This document shows positions 63,055-64,000 of a stretch of 64,000 bases of DNA, piece after piece (the first letter of the stretch is position 1; every line of letters begins with the position of its first letter). The position numbers were made by a program, and so were the translations under genes. The notes under the pieces were generated by a model. The model saw nothing but the letters and a program-made list of their open reading frames with translations, searched no databases and was not told the DNA's origin. The stretch comes from Zygnema cylindricum. Lineage: Eukaryota; Streptophyta; Zygnematophyceae; Zygnematales; Zygnemataceae. The stretch is taken from positions 62,001 to 126,000 of the forward strand of contig JBBHKE010001781.1 in assembly GCA_037447655.1 (NCBI GenBank), read 5' to 3'.

Positions 63055-64000
63055 AAGAAGCAGGACAAGAACCGGTTTCCATGGACAGGGGAGCCGATGA
63101 GACAGTGAGAAGAAATCCAAGACTTCCATCCATTCTTGCTTCGGAGTTTGAGGAAGGAAGGAAGAGCAGCAAAAGATTACAGGAAAAACAAGCCGCTCAT
63201 AAGGTAACTAAGCTATCTCACCCTGATGAGCCTCAGTCTTACTCAGAGGCAGTGAATAGTCCAGAGAAATAAAGATGGATTAGAGCTATAAATGATGAGA
63301 TGGCTTCTATCATGGAAGCAAATACTTGGGAACTAGCAGATTGTACTCCAGACAAAAAACATATTGTCTGTAAATGGGTATTTAAACTAAAACTGAACCC
63401 TGATAATACCATTGAAAGATATAAGGCTCGATTGGTAGCGAAGGGGTTCACCCAAAAGGAGGGGATTGACTATGAGGAGACCTTTGCTCCAGTTGTTCGG
63501 TTCCCATCAGTAAGGATTCTCCTCAACTTCGCAGCAGCGGAAAACATGGAAATCCACTAGATGGACATTAAGACTGCGTTTGTTAATAGTGAGTTAGAGG
63601 AAGAAATTTTCATGAGACAACCCGAGGGGTTCGTGGAAGAAGGAGAAGAGAGCAAAGTCTACAGGCTCATAAAATCCTTATATGGACTGAAGAAGGCTCC
63701 CCGACAGTGGAATAAGAAACTAGATGAGTTTCTTACCAGTCTGGGATATATCCGTATTAGCTCTGACCATTCTATCTACATGTTTGAAGATGAGAATGGT
63801 GTCATTTTTATTGCAATTTATGTGGATGGTCTGCTTGTGTTGAGTAAATCCTTGGAAAAGATCAATAAGTTAATAACAGATCTTAGAAGCAGATTTGATA
63901 TGAAGGATTAAGGGGAGGCAAAATATATTTTGGGGATTCAAATGGAGAGAGATAGGGGGAAGAAGATTATTAGACTTACTCAGAAAGAAACAATAGGTAA
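63055..64000 (+). pseudogene. pol: Copia reverse transcriptase, N-terminal part (element A-right, cut by window edge)
   Basis: The frame contains [49 protein letters not shown], the first catalytic motif MDIKTAF, SLYGLKKAPRQWNKKL and IAIYVDGLLV. It is broken by stops at 63270-63272 (TAA), 63558-63560 (TAG in place of the Gln of HQMD) and 63909-63911 (TAA in place of Leu in KDLGEAKY). The catalytic YVDD is YVDG (second Asp GAT to GGT at 63828-63830), which by itself would abolish polymerase activity. RNase H and the 3' LTR lie beyond the window. Confidence 0.9.

Overview
This window is a non-genic block of a eukaryotic nuclear genome. It consists of about 49 kb of tandem 40-bp satellite, invaded and bounded by decayed Ty1/copia LTR retrotransposons. 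No host gene, rRNA or convincing tRNA gene was found. The evidence for a eukaryote is the copia-type polyproteins (gag zinc knuckle, DSGAS protease, HHCC/DDE integrase, YVDD reverse transcriptase, RNase H), LTRs with a TATA box, and a primer-binding site complementary to the anticodon arm of eukaryotic initiator tRNA-Met, as in Drosophila copia. The species cannot be named from the sequence; an invertebrate or an alga is possible. The satellite consensus is about 70% A+T.

Layout. 1-7392: a nested stack of four copia elements, each cut off by the next: element A-left (minus, 1-1781), element 1 (plus, 1782-3250), element 1b (minus, 3251-4486) and element 2 (plus, 4487-7392). 7393-8905: satellite A in inverted orientation. 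8906-9985: element 3 (minus), a 5' LTR plus a truncated gag. 9986-59495: satellite A in one orientation, interrupted by two blocks of a second 40-bp satellite, B (10846-11406 and 26986-27353, both with assembly gaps), by a fragment of an element-3-type LTR (26733-26985), and by a complete solo LTR, family C (32765-33502). 59496-64000: element A-right (plus), truncated by the window edge inside reverse transcriptase. The two A elements point outwards at the two ends of the window.

Three observations stand out. First, in all four LTR families gag begins inside the LTR and reads straight through the primer-binding site, so the complement of the initiator-tRNA anticodon loop is translated as Val-Met-Gly-Pro (or Val-Met-Gly-Leu). 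Second, all three insertions of the related element-3/family-C lineage sit at the same nucleotide of the 40-bp satellite monomer, inside its palindromic core; the solo LTR has an exact ATAAC target duplication. Third, the A monomer carries two overlapping dyads, and the B satellite has the same length and a similar hairpin.

Most of the coding sequence is pseudogenised by stops, frameshifts or lost catalytic residues. The left A gag is open as far as the window edge. The satellite evolved by local segmental duplication, with blocks of about 0.28, 0.8, 0.95, 1.3 and 1.45 kb and one 0.6-kb block repeated 6.7 kb away. A centromeric, pericentromeric or subtelomeric position would fit but is not shown by the sequence.
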